A stretch of 64,000 nucleotides of DNA from Chlamydoabsidia padenii (lineage: Eukaryota > Mucoromycota > Mucoromycetes > Mucorales > Cunninghamellaceae): contig JAIWND010000011.1 in assembly GCA_025330725.1 (NCBI GenBank), positions 496,001-560,000 on the forward strand. Direction: 5' to 3'. Below the pieces are notes generated by a model. That model was not told the origin of the DNA. It did no database searches and was given only the letters and a program-made list of their open reading frames with translations. A program made the translations under genes and the position numbers. Shown piece by piece: positions 10,936-22,942 of the stretch; the stretch's first letter is position 1; each line of letters begins with the position of its first letter.

Positions 10936-11849
10936 TTTAGTCACTACTCCCTCCATCTCATCATAGTATATACATACATTAGTATAAGTAGTAAAAAAAA
11001 AAATGTAGCCCTTTATTGGACTCTGTGATAAAGGAAAAAGTATCTGACCTGATGTACATTTGCCCTGTTATCTTTTCTAGGATGATATGTATGCTGGGGT
11101 TTGAATATCAACCTCACCGTGGGCGGCATAAATTCGGGGCCGCCAATCTCATTTTCCCACTTCAAGTTCCGCTATAAATGCGGGGACTGAAAAGTGTGGG
11201 GAAATTTCTTTTCCTTTTTTTTTTTTGCTTCTTCTATCTACCGCAACCCTTCAATCTAAAAGTACATGTAATTATTCTTCTTACTCTCCCCTCTTCTCCA
11301 AATTGATTTTTCTTTTAAACACTCACTTTTAACATGGCGGTTCGAATGTATCGTCTACTGTGCTACATAACCCTACTGGGGGAAAGTCGTGATCACTAAA
11401 TAGGACGGCATTCAACTATTGTCTCACTGGTCTTCTTTAAAAGGACAAACAAATTTGGTCATTTCAACAAGGGCAACCTGCATCTACCAAAACAATGTAT
11501 CTTTTATTACTGAACGGAACAATTCTCACCATGTAGAATGCCTTTGACTTTTTTTTTACTTGGTGAAGAGGTCGTATTAAATATGACTTTCCCCGGCTAT
11601 TAAACATTCTTTTATTCACTCACTTTGGTGTGCTGCACAAAACGGCGATTCGATAGTCAATAAATTAGCTCACACCGGTTGGAACGAACAGGTGAAGATG
11701 GACATAAATTGGTGGCGGGACAACTGACTCTATGGTAACTCTTTATTGAAACTCATGTAAACCGGATTAACGTGACAACATATGGAATGAAAAGAAAAGA
11801 GAAGTGTGGTTCTCTAGACATCAAGACTCTGATACTAATACTTCTCTTT

Positions 11850-12185
11850 TTGTATGTTTAGGTGGATCGGTGACCCAAATACTTGCAAACACAGACAACC
11901 ATTTGGACGCTTCATTATCTATTTATCTATATCGGCGTACTGGACAACTACTACATACCTTGGGCAAATAGACTCTCCTGGCGATTCCATCTCAAACACT
12001 TGCATGAACGTCCTATCAAAACTCAGCCTTGATGGATCAGGAAATGGCAACATAAATGTGCCTTTATTCAGTAGGACTAGATGGTCAGACAACAGGCGGC
12101 TCTCTCTTTAACATTGGATTGGATTGGAAGATGAACAAAAGTGGTGACGGTCTCTGGCATTCTCTTCTTCACTCACATATTGTAG
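11850..12185 (+). pseudogene. possible decayed gene fragment, function unknown
   Basis: After a plausible acceptor (TATGTTTAG at about 11853-11861) the plus strand reads GGSVTQILANTDNHLDASL followed by SIYLYRRTGQLLHTLG. It then continues only by changing frame, with a further segment GGSLFNIGLDWKMNKSGDGL. The composition looks protein-coding, but the pieces do not join into one frame and I recognise no family. Confidence 0.25.
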
Positions 12186-12551
12186 GCTCTCTTTTTATCA
12201 GCCCCCCTCCCCTCATCTCACTATAGTATAGACATAACTGAAGATATAATATAGAAATAATTCTTGTTTTTTAATTGGATGTAATAAAAAAAAATCATAC
12301 GTAACACTTTATACATAGGACTTTGTGATAAACGAAAAGGTAGTTGATTGTCTGTTGGCCTAATACATATTGGGATCACATACAGTACATCGTTCTCATG
12401 AAGCGAGATTTGACAAGCACAACTTACTAAGCCAAAGTCATTTTGAATAGATGTATCCCTCTCCTCTATGATCCGAATGTCCTGAAAATTTTATTCATCT
12501 TTTTGTTCTCCTGCACGGAGGGATCCCACACGAAGACTTTTTCAACGTCTG

Positions 12552-12562
12552 CGGGATTTGAA
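12552..12562 (+). promoter_or_regulatory. CGGGATTTGAA motif, no assigned gene
   Basis: Exact copy preceded by G. The nearest gene body is the 3' end of the glycosyltransferase at 12963, so no promoter role can be inferred here. Confidence 0.35.
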
Positions 12563-12962
12563 AAATTAATCATGCAAAGAGAGAGAGATGATTTTTCAAT
12601 CAGAGTTTTGTTTATAAAAACTAAGAGGAAAGAATAATCAATCAAGTAGATTGGAAGTTTATATAGTTGGGAGATGGTATTGATAAGAGACAAAACAACA
12701 AGGATCAGGCTTCAATTAAGAGTCACCTCCTTTGTTTATGAACCATTATTTTTGCCCCACTCGAATAAACTATGTTACCTTTATTACCCTTTATGCTGTC
12801 TTGTTTGTTCACCACTAATTCCAGATTGTTTATACATTAATATTATGTAAAAAAGAAGGGTTTTATTTTATTTCGATGATGTGTTAAATAATATACAAAA
12901 CATAAATAAGATATGTACAAGAAGGGGGGGATAAATACATGTATATAAAAAGCAAGATAACA

Positions 12963-15819
12963 TCATGGTTTGATAATGTCCTGTAGATCATTCCAATGAT
13001 GTCCAAGATCCTTGAATTGATCATCCAAACGTTCGTAATCCATCGCACTTGTCGTCAAAGAGACCACATCCAACGTATCAGACAAAGAGTGTGGGCAAAG
13101 CATATCTTGAGGATTAAAGTGATTGGTCCATCGTACACAAGCAGACACGACCTGATGCCAAGCCGCCCCCACATCATCCATCTCCTGCAAAGTCATCAAA
13201 TCCCCCCATAAATTCATCATTGGCAGTTGATCAAATGCTGGCAGTCGTTGGTCGGCTAGTTGATGAAGGATGGTATCGCGTTGCATTAAAGGCACCACAA
13301 AAGAATCCAAAGCCACCTGCGCACGTTCATGCTTGATATGAGTACCGAATTCCAAATGATTGGTCGAGAAGGATTCAAAATCTTGAAAGTTGGGATACAC
13401 CATCACATACCCCCGCAAATAGACCATTTCGATAAAGTACTTTTTCCATGACTTTTTCCATCTTTCCGACCGACTATTGGGCACGCGGATTTTTAGTCGA
13501 GGTCGTGGCGAGTGTAGATCCATCATTCGGGTCGTCAAGTAGTGGTGGAATTCACGCCAATGTTCGGGAAAATAGACAGCGCCCCAGCTGCAAGGAACTT
13601 GGCTTCCATAGGGTGTTCGTGGTGGGAATTGGTTAGGAAGGAGTACATCGTTGGGATCGAATTCGATACGACCTTCAGGTAGGAGTTCCAAATTGCGTGG
13701 TGAATACAAGCTGATCCCATAGATTCGATCGTAGGCGTCCGTATTGTTGTTGCTGTATCGATAATGCAAAATATTATACTTGATCCAGGTGTAAAACAGC
13801 GGTGATACTTCAATGTCGTCCTCCAATAGCACCCCATAGTTGTTATTGTCAGTGGGATACCATGATTCAACAATAGCTGGCATGAGTCCCCCTTTTCGAA
13901 TACGATGATTGATCTTTTTTTTTCCCTGATTCCAGTAAAAGGTATTGACAAACATCCGAGTCACTCTGTCCGCCGTTTGCTCCATTTGAATAGTAAGGTC
14001 CACCTTGTCCCCGAGATATTTTCCGTGTCCGATCGAGTTGAATAAGCGTGATAATGAGTGAGGGCGTCGATCAGTAATCACCACCAGGTCGATTTTAACC
14101 AGACTCCAACCTATATTTCCCAAAACCAAAGAAAAGAGAAAAAGTGAGTCAATACCCGATTTTTTTTTTTTTTTTGTGGTTTTATGCTTACGTTTTAATG
14201 CTTCCAGAGGTAGTTTTGCAATCCATAACGCATGTTGGACTTCATCAATAGGTAGTTGTATAGCTGAGAGATGGTGTGACTTGATCAAGGTGTCCACAGA
14301 GTAAAAAAGAGGTGTATTTTGACGTATATGGAATACAATACTAGGTTGTAATGCTTGAATCCATCGTGACAATTGGAGAGAGATGACCTCGGCGGTTCTT
14401 GTTGACCCCATCACAGTATAATGATCAAGGTCGTGTATCACCGCTTCAGCTTGTTGACAATCAGGTATCTTTTTAATGAGCATCGATAGTAATGATCCAG
14501 ATAAATTCCGTTGTTTTCCCGTGACCACTACATGCACCGATCCAAAAGAAGCATCCAACCTACAGATTAAGGGAAGAAAAGCCTTGGCCTCTTGAGGACC
14601 ATCTACAAAGAAGAGTGTGGATAAATAAGAGTGTCGATAATCCAGGGCAGTGGGAGTCGTTTTCAGATCCAATAGACGGTTCCATGGTTTTGATTGCTGA
14701 TAAGCAGTGAAGATGGTATTGGTGCAAGATATAGAAGATTGTATGTTTTGGATATACAGCAAAGGATCGTTGGTGGCGGATGTCAAGATAGCCGGTGGTA
14801 TAACAATAGATGGAATATTTGCATTCATTAACAGTGATTGACTAATATAGTAAGCCAGAGGTGACTTGAGAGCATCCGGACGTCGTTCCATTAACAGAGA
14901 AGGAATCCATTCGGTACGAAGAAGCCATACATGATGAATCATATCCACAGATTGAGTGAGTCTTGGTATAGAGTGAAATGCCAAAGGTAGACAGTAAGCT
15001 TGTTGCCCAGTAGTAGTTGACAAGAGAGTAGCATGAGTTCCCATCAAAGTATTTCTGTATTCACTTGTTTGCATCAGGCCAAATATGGATTGGAGATAAT
15101 TGGGACTTGGTCTGACACCATCTTCGAGGATCCACACATAATCAGTTTGTACTAGAGTGAGAAGAGTCAGCCAAGGAGTTGCACCAGCACTTTGTTGTGG
15201 ATAGGTATCAGTTGTTATTCCCGCTGTATTGACTACCATGATCTTCAAGGCCTGATATTTGACAGAATAGGTTTCAGCCGCCGCTTGTAGATCCCTCGTA
15301 CATATGATCCATGTGCTGTCGATTACCATTGTTTGATCCTCTAATGCATCCAGTTGTATCCGTAATGACTGATGATCCATAGCATGTATTATCACCGTGA
15401 TAGTATTATTTTCGGGTGCCCTTGTTGATAAAGATAATTGCGACAGTGCTGTTGTATTGTGACCCTGAGTTTCATAAAATTGTAATTGTTGAATGAAGGA
15501 TAGTTCAGGGAACTGCCGTCGAGGATCGTGAGCTGCTTTTCTACCTAAAGAGATAAACACCTTTAAGAGATTAATAAACACATAATGACTCTCAAGACAT
15601 GGTTTTATTCTTACCTATAGACCATAATGGATATTGTTGGGATGAGTGTGTGATATTTCCAGGTGCAGTGAATGCTATTGATTGGTGACGTTTTACTTTA
15701 TTCGTCAGTGGTAGTGGTAATTTGAGGAATAGTGAAGATGACCAAGATATTATTGCAAAGCAAAAGACAAGTATAAGGAGCAGTCGAAGTTGCCGGTTTG
15801 AAGATCGAAGTGCAGACAT
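12963..15819 (-). CDS. type II membrane glycosyltransferase, GT2-like, two catalytic-like halves
   Basis: 901-aa protein in three exons (15819-15615, 15544-14192, 14110-12963). The N-terminus has a single signal-anchor segment (LLLILVFCFAIISW) after a basic tail, so it is probably a Golgi/ER lumenal enzyme. The first half has a GT-A-like fold with LEDGVRPSP in the metal-site position. The second half begins VKIDLVVITDRRPHSLSRLF and carries VLLEDDIEVSP, a good DxD-type acidic motif. This layout matches a fungal family annotated GT2; donor and acceptor are unknown. The second intron is 81 nt (a multiple of 3) and has no in-frame stop, so a retained-intron protein 27 residues longer is possible. 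Confidence 0.75.
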
Positions 15820-16154
15820 GTACCAGAGGGTTATAAAAAATTGAGGGTGGGTAAATGGTAGTATAAAGGGAAGGAGAAAAAAAGGAAAGTATAAAGAGTA
15901 AATTAAAAGAATGGAAAGGGTGTATGGGATAAAAAGAATGTAATAGTGGAAAGAAAGAGGGAAGAAAAAAGTAACTCAGACATATAACTTTTTTTTACTA
16001 TTTAATCCAGCGCACTTTTAGGGTTACACGACAATTTAAAGTTCTATGAGATGTATCCATCTACCTCTGGCTTTTTCATTTTTTTTCAAGGCAGAAAAGT
16101 GGACCTTTTTTTGGTGTGCACTAAACCTTTTTCCGTTCTTTTTGCTTCTTTTGT

Positions 16155-16196
<42 letters not shown>

Positions 16197-16840
16197 TTCT
16201 TCTGACTTATAGTTTGATTAATTACTTTAGGGAATCATGCCTTACTATAAATGATTAAAAACTAAAGGCAATAAACGCTTGGCATTGTGACACTTTGGTT
16301 TATCATACCCAAAGAGATCAACTACAACCACCACCTTGAGTGAGTGGGGGGCATCCAAGGTAAACTTTCAACACCCACTTTGAGATAAAGTCTATAAAGA
16401 GGATGGGCTGATAGTGAGATTAGATCTTGAGCATAAATCAAACATCATGCAGAGGCAAGTTGTTTCTTCTTTAGAGAAGAAATGTCTTTTATAGCCTTTC
16501 TTTTCGGCATATTATCCACTCAAAAATCTAAGCATTGTTGTAGTACAACTCAAAATTGTGGAAGATAATGTTTGAATCATCATAATTAGTATGAATCAAT
16601 AGGATTCAGTATGCGCTGACCCAGTGGCGGGATTTCAACTAATCAATTTCCGCACCCTATAATTCATGCAGGACAAGAGACAAGTTTTAAGAATGAATCA
16701 TGTTTTTTTATTGTTATGTATATAAAACGATAAAAGAAGTTAAAAAAAAAGGGGGGGGGATGTCTATCATAACACAATTAAAAAAAAAATGTATAAAGAA
16801 TGTACAAAAGTAAAAAAGAGTCAACTATACAGGGGATTAT
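15820..16840. other. intergenic, glycosyltransferase promoter side, long T tract
   Basis: Includes an uninterrupted run of about 39 T at 16157-16195 and a one-mismatch motif copy (CGGGATTTCAA, 16628-16638). No open reading frame looks real. The right part is the 3' flank of the kinase gene. Confidence 0.5.
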
Positions 16841-18955
16841 TTAAAAAGCCAAAGGAGTTGGGGGACCACCAACACGGCGGTTTTTCAGTAAAGTAGCTTG
16901 ATCCATATTCAACTTGAATTGATGTTTTCGTCGATGAGAAGTAGGTGTAGCGACTTGATGTTGTTTTGTGTTTGGGAGAGTGTTGTTGTTGGATGAAGGT
17001 GCATGGGCGAATCCTTTCCCACTAAGAGCCAACTGTTCCGCCTTGGCCACCAATTCTTCAGGAATACCATCTGTGACCGGTAAACTACCATGAGAGGTAC
17101 CGGTACTGTTACTAATGGAGCTGGTGATCGTGATAGGTTGTTGCTGGTCTTCTTCTTCTTCATCATCATCTTCATCTTCTTCTCCTTCGGTCCAAGAGGT
17201 GGTATCGGAATCATGAGGTTGTGGTGATTCTTCGCCCATACGTTGTACGGCATAAGTGATATCCAAGATTTCTTTTAATGAGGCAAACCCAGGAGTGAAT
17301 AGATCTTGTCGTTTGGTGGAGCCATTAGGGGTGCGTAGAGGTTTGAATTCATCCTTGGCTTCTTCTTGTTCTTCTTCTTGGCTAGGATTGACTTGTTCGA
17401 CACGTTGAGAAGCAGCCATGGCAGCATTCTGCATAGCTTGAGTACGAGGATCCTTCATACGGTGGAGTTTTGTATCCTTCTTGCCTTGGTATTGTTGCAT
17501 CCATGGGTGAGCAAAGAATTCGTCGATTGTATAGCGTTCGTTGGGATCCACACAGAGTAGATGAGAGACAAGATCCTTGGCTGATTTGGAGATTGGGTCC
17601 CACCATGGACTGAGGAAAGTATATTGACCCTTGACTACCTTGGCTGTTAATGATCGAATGGATTCGTCATAAAAGGGAGGGAAGCCACAAAGCATGGTAT
17701 ACAAGACACATCCCAAAGCCCACATATCCACTGATTTGGAATAACGTTGATCAGTCACCACTTCCTATAAAATACACACAAGTTGGTGTTAAAAAAAAAA
17801 AGAGTTGCTTTCTTTTTTGTGTTGTTTTTTCTACTTACAGGAGCTGTATAACCCACCGTACCACATGGAGTGAGTGTATCAGTATCCCAAATCACCTTGG
17901 ACAAACCAAAGTCGGCCAATTTCACAGTTCCAATACCACCACCACCTTTACCATGGACGAATTCTCCTTCATCTTCTTTTTCTTCATCAGAAAAGACGGT
18001 TTTCTTGTGTTTGGATGGAATGATTGGAATAGGATCAATCAAGATATTTTCAGGTTTGATATCACTAGATAAAAGAATAACAGGTTTAATATATTTTCAA
18101 TAGTAGGTAAATGGAGAACTTACCGATGGACCACACCACATTCTTCATGAAGATATCGCACACCAGCTGCTACTTGATAGATCACATGACGTGCCAAATC
18201 TTCACTAAAGTAAGTCAATTTGACAATCTGGTGAAACAGTTCACCCCCTTCACAAAGTTCGAGCACCAAGTAGTAATAGTCATCCGATTCAGAGAAATGC
18301 ACCAATTTGATAATGTTAGGATGATTAACCCCACGCATGATTTGGACTTCTTTTAATATATTGGCACGCTATAAAAATAGAGTTGAGAATGTTAGTTTTC
18401 ACCCATCTATACATACACAATCATTTTGTTTACCTCGGTTGCTTTGGTCTTTTTCTTCAGACTTGGGTGTAAATGGGTATTGTTCTTCTATATAAGCAAA
18501 AATGGGTGAGTGAGCAATGGGTCTTCTTTGTATTATGTAAAACTTACGTCGTTTAGTTCACGTTTTTGAGCCACCTTGATAGCCACCAGTTTACCAGTTT
18601 CCTTGTCACGAGCCTTGAAGACATTAGAGAAAGCACCACTATGTAAAGACAAACAAGAGGAGGTTAGTTCATTAATTTTGTATCGACTTTTTTTTTTTTT
18701 TTCCTACTAATACACTTACTCTCCAATTTTGGCTATCAGTTCAAACCGATCAAGCCCTTGGTAGACCGGTAGTTTCAACTTGCGTGAGGTTTGTTCTTCA
18801 AGAATCTTGGTTGCCGCTGCATTGGCCATTTCGGTTTCTTCAGCTATAATAGACCATTACAGTTAGTGTTATCGATCCTACCATTATAACCTTTACCTAC
18901 TTGTGAGTTTGGCCGACTTTTTATTCTTGAATAAGTTCTTGAGAATATCAATCAT
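16841..18955 (-). CDS. SRK1: MAPK-activated Ser/Thr kinase, Srk1/Rck2 type (CAMK group)
   Basis: 572-aa kinase in seven exons (18955-18901, 18843-18720, 18638-18548, 18487-18434, 18368-18124, 18064-17839, 17764-16841). Kinase landmarks: glycine loop IGDGAFSNVF near residue 58, VAIK Lys near 81, HRDIKPEN with Asp near 191, DFG near 241, APE near 264. The insert between HRD and DFG (IPSKHKKT... DEGEF...GKGGGGIGTVKLADFG) and the phrases TERANILKEVQIMR and SKSVDMWALGCVLYTMLCGF are typical of S. pombe Srk1 and S. cerevisiae Rck2. These act downstream of the stress MAPK Sty1/Hog1 in osmotic and oxidative stress. The C-terminal ~220 residues are acidic and Ser-rich, the usual place for MAPK docking and phosphorylation. 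A variant motif lies 159 bp upstream. Confidence 0.85.
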
Positions 18956-19687
18956 ATTAAGTATATAGAATGTGTGTTTGTAGTATATAATATAGAGGAA
19001 GAGTAAGGGAATATGTTATTTTATTTTATTTTTTACAGGAAGAAGGAGAAAGAAGAAAAGAGAAGAAAAGAAAAATCTAGAGACGATTTAGTCAAAAAGG
19101 GTGCGCAACAAGTTTCGAATTCCGCATTTTTGAAACCTTAGCAGCACACCAGCTTCTCGACCCCCTTCTCGCTCAATTTCAACATCCGCTACACCAATCA
19201 GAATGCTCAATTACATTGAGATGAACCAAGACGTCAAAACCGCACTGACCTAAAAAGAGATTAGTATCACTGAATGACGTCCATCCTTGTGCTTCAATGA
19301 CATACATACCAAAAAGTCTGTATACACAAACAATAAAGGCTATTGTTACAATGAATATCCCCCCATGTCATCATTTTGGAATGAAGTAATGCTACAGATG
19401 GATTAGCCCTAAATACAATAAGCTTTTTTTTTTTTTTCCTTCGATCACTCAGCCGAAGGGAGGGAGGATTGATTATTTTCGGATCTTCCCTATTATATAA
19501 TCCTATGATATGATCATTCATTCCGGTCTTGTTGAATAGACTCAAGTCAATCTACCATACACCATTTTTTTAAAAAAATTCAAATCCCGGTATAGAAGGA
19601 TTTTTTTTTTTCAAGCACGCTCCTTACTCCTTCCTCTATCTCTTTTTATTTTTGACGACGACGACGACGACGACCACTTGGTGAATC
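18956..19687. other. divergent promoter region between the kinase and the Gfd2-like gene
   Basis: Carries a two-mismatch motif TTCGAATTCCG (19114-19124, kinase side) and the exact motif at 19579-19589 (Gfd2-like side), plus a GAC trinucleotide run at about 19657-19673. No additional gene is evident. Confidence 0.5.
19579..19589 (-). promoter_or_regulatory. CGGGATTTGAA motif upstream of the Gfd2-like gene
   Basis: Exact copy (TTCAAATCCCG on the plus strand), 99 bp before the start codon of a plus-strand gene. Confidence 0.5.
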
Positions 19688-20883
19688 ATGGCGGACTCTG
19701 CTTTGGTACTTTGGAAAGATCTACAACAATATTGGATCCAAAACTATACATCTTCCACTCACATTACTATATCTCAATTCCTTGAACCTCCTCGATTATT
19801 TGCACCTGATGCTCTTGGGATTGGTCTTCCTTTTATTCAAGGTAAAGAAGAAGAAAGAAAAACTAACTAGACAACAACCAACAATTGACCTCTATCCTTC
19901 TCCTTCTTTATATTATTAGGTATCCATCAACAAACCAGAGAACATCAACTCCTTTTACGGTTAAATGTTGCTGAACGACTAGGCGAAATCATTGGACGAC
20001 AACTAGAAACCACCAAAGTATTACAGGTCCCTCTGCGACTCCAACTACCTTCAGATGACTATGACCTCTACTCTTCCGAAATAAACATTAAAGATCGTAA
20101 TCATTATCAAAAACTAACACGACAAGTCACCCAGGCCAACAAACGAGAACGCAAACTCATGGACGCACAACAAGATTGGCGGCAAGCTCAACAACTCCTC
20201 CGGTCCCATTCCCACGTCTTTGTCTCTCTAGATATCGAAGCCTACGAAGCCGATCACTCCATCTTGCTTGAAATCGGATGGACTCTTTATGACGGGCGCG
20301 AAAATCACTACCAGGATCAGCACTATATGATGGAACCCTATCGACATTTAAGAAACGGCAAATATGTCGATGATCAACGCATGAACTTTGATTATGGTAC
20401 CTCAGTATGGTGTACATTGGGGCAGGCATTGAATGAACTACACAAGGATCTGGCATGGGCAACACGCAGGGATGGTGGGTTTGTCTTGGTCGGTCATGGG
20501 CTCAACAGTGATCTAATTTATCTCAAACAATGCAAGTTTGAATGGCCCGTACTGGATGGGACGAGATCAAAGGATGGATTGTTTGGACTGGCGGATCAGG
20601 GTGTTGTCGATGTACATGCCAGTGCTTTACGGACCATTGTTAATACTGATACATTGTATGGAGCTTGGATTAATGATCTGCATAATCCGCCATCACTCGG
20701 TCGGTGTCTCACACTCATGGATATCGAACACTGGCATCTTCATAATGCAGGCAAGTATATATATATATAAATAAAGAGTGGGGTAGATGGAATGGAATGG
20801 CTACTGACTTTTACTACTATTAACTAGGAAACGATGCACATTATACCATGGAATTGATGATGAAACTTTTAGAAAAACCCTAG
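19688..20883 (+). CDS. Gfd2/YDR514C-like DEDDh 3'-5' exonuclease-fold protein
   Basis: 346-aa protein in three exons (19688-19841, 19920-20750, 20828-20883). It has all five residues of a DEDDh exonuclease: Asp and Glu in SLDIEAYE (about 156 and 158), Asp in VGHGLNSDL (about 249), and His/Asp in HNAGND (about 326 and 331). This is the RNase H-like domain of the Gfd2/YDR514C family, whose yeast members are linked to mRNA export. The nuclease role itself is inferred from the residues. The last intron begins GCAAGT, a GC-AG intron; the nearby GT alternative would destroy the HNAGND motif. The N-terminal ~50 residues may be an accessory region. Confidence 0.8.
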
Positions 20884-21214
20884 ATGAATGATTTTACAAT
20901 AGTTGATATATCCACCTTTTATCTTATATGTTAACAATAAAAAGCTTACTTTTATTATTCTGATACAATCTTTGCAATTGTCTTTTTAACTCTTTGTGTT
21001 TGATTAATTGGTATAACTATGCGCGGATAACTTGAATTTTTCGTTCCATAGGCGGAGAATGAAATTATGATTAAAAAGCAAATGCATATATACATCCCCC
21101 ACATTAATACCATTATATACACAACCGTATGTATCCCCACATTTATACCATTGTAATCTACATTCACCCAATCTATTTGCTTTTTATTTCAAAAGTGTTT
21201 TACTAAAAAGGCAC

Positions 21215-21258
<44 letters not shown>

Positions 21259-21285
21259 AAGATTCACATCGACATGATAACCAAT
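20884..21285. other. convergent 3' flanks with a long A tract
   Basis: Lies between the ends of two convergent genes. Contains a run of about 34 A at 21218-21251 followed by G7. Nothing else is seen. Confidence 0.5.
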
Positions 21286-21818
21286 CTATTTTTGAGCCTT
21301 GAGGACACGCTTGACGATCTTTTGTTCTTCGATCAAGAAGGCACGGACAATACGGCTACGGACACAGTGACCACAACGAGAACCACCATAGGCACGGTTG
21401 ACAGTCTTTTGGGTCTTGGACACATTGTGGAATTGACGAGCACGGAGAGCCTTGATCTATATATGCAATAAAAAAAAATTCCCCATGTGAGTATTTTCCC
21501 CCCGGCATTAGATTGAGTATTCACTTACACCAGCCAAGTTGTTGCCACAGTCACCGCAACGAGGAGCCTTGACGGGCTTCTTTTGGTATTGGTAGACCAA
21601 TTTAGCACCTAACAGTAACAATAATCAAATCATTAGTTCTCAAATCGCATAGGTCGTCAAGGGGTAAAAGTCGATTGTCGATCATGTTGTCTAATTGCCG
21701 TTCCTCGTTCCTATTTTATATCGTTTAGAGTATTCTTACCAGGGGTCTTGACAATCTTGACACGGTTGGAGCGGGTGTTGTAGGAAAGACGACGTCTGTA
21801 AGTAACTCTTTGAACCAT
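21286..21818 (-). CDS. RPL34: 60S ribosomal protein eL34
   Basis: 109-aa protein in three coding exons (21818-21740, 21608-21529, 21456-21286). It opens [18 protein letters not shown], has the zinc-binding pairs CGDCG and CGHC, and ends [14 protein letters not shown], all as in eL34. It is a structural component of the large cytosolic ribosomal subunit. An extra intron lies in the 5' UTR (about 21828-21928, donor GTAAGC, acceptor TTTTAG just before the ATG), a common feature of fungal ribosomal protein genes. It faces the RbfA gene divergently across about 280 bp, an arrangement that could share regulatory sites. Confidence 0.95.
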
Positions 21819-22031
21819 TGCTGAATCTAAAAAAAGTATGTGAGTCATCCATCCATACATCCATCTCTTGATCCATCCATCGTAATCCATATTGTTTCGT
21901 TTTTTTCTATCTGTCCTAGTGAGCTTACCTTCCAAGCTATACGCAGCAAACGGATGTGTGGTAAGGGAGTGAAAGAAGGAGAAAAGAAGTGAAAAAATCG
22001 ATCCACATCAAATAAAACCCACCCTTTTGGT

Positions 22032-22042
22032 CGGGATTTAAA
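22032..22042 (+). promoter_or_regulatory. motif variant CGGGATTTAAA between RPL34 and RBFA
   Basis: One mismatch. The CHR-like half is TTTAAA, a form also recognised by LIN54-type proteins. 61 bp upstream of RBFA and about 214 bp upstream of RPL34, on the divergent promoter. Confidence 0.4.
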
Positions 22043-22102
22043 TATTCCTCCAAATATAATCTTGGCTCTCCCACTTTCTCTTGTCTTTTCTTTTCTCTAA
22101 TC

Positions 22103-22829
22103 ATGTTTTTATTAAAAAGGACGTTTGCGACATTGCCAAAAACTGCTGCACGAAAACCACAACTGAATCAAGTCAAGGATGTCATGATACCGGGGCAATA
22201 CCTACGATACTTTAAACCCAAGAAATCACCACTACCACTTACAGAAAGGGAATCCTGGCACCATGATCCTTCAAGGGTAAGACAATTCACTTGACGGCAT
22301 AAATCAACCCTCACCTTTTTGTTTTTATTTTTTAGCACCTGGAACTATATACCGAAACAGCCCGTCCACTGAACGAAGGCGATGCAGCACCGACCATTAC
22401 TCAAGAACGATTAGCACAAAGGATCCAACGAGCCCTCTCTACAGTATACGCCATGGAAGTCTTACCAACTCTCTTGATCACTCCAGCTCACCTAACGATT
22501 CACCAAGTAAAAGTCTCTCGGAATCTCAAGAAATGCACTATCTTTTATGAACCCACATCTACTGTCAAAAAAGAAAGGGTAAGCCTGGAAAAGGGGGAGG
22601 TATGCGGATGTGGTACTAATGATGAATCTACCTCTTTTTTTTTTTCTTCTAATAGGGTGACATCCATCGCGCCTTGACCAGCTATTCCCCAATGCTCAAT
22701 ACTTTGGTCAAGAAACATGCTAGATTACGAAGACCACTCTCCATCAAATTTGTCTCTGATACTCAAGCCAAGGAACTAGAGGCGATTTATAATCAACTGG
22801 AATTGGAATTGGGCAACAAGAACACCTGA
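22103..22829 (+). CDS. RBFA: mitochondrial ribosome-binding factor A
   Basis: 196-aa protein in three exons (22103-22276, 22336-22578, 22656-22829). The start MFLLKRTFATLPKTAARKP is a typical basic mitochondrial presequence. The core has the RbfA KH-fold signature: ITPAHLTIHQVKVSRNLKKC followed by a beta strand and GDIHRALTSYSPMLNTLV. RbfA assists maturation of the small ribosomal subunit rRNA; here the role would be in mitochondria. Family assignment rests on this pattern and the presequence, with no search done. It shares a divergent promoter with RPL34. Confidence 0.75.
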
Positions 22830-22942
22830 CTTTGGAATTAGTATAGAATTAGATAGTGTCTGTTTTGTTTGATGTAAATAAAAATATATAAAAAACTTGA
22901 TCTAGATTATGTATGGAGGAAGAATGATAATAGGGATTAATA

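Larger units (their letters stand above)
10452..12962. other. 2.5-kb intergenic stretch with repeat and decayed coding sequence
   Basis: Contains the promoter of the YABBY-like gene, one copy of the dispersed repeat family (about 10742-10935), a possible gene remnant at 11850-12185 and exact motif copies at 10746 and 12552. A weak direct similarity links about 10950-11070 with 12200-12350 (both carry CTTTGTGATAAA-like sequence). I see no intact gene. Confidence 0.5.
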
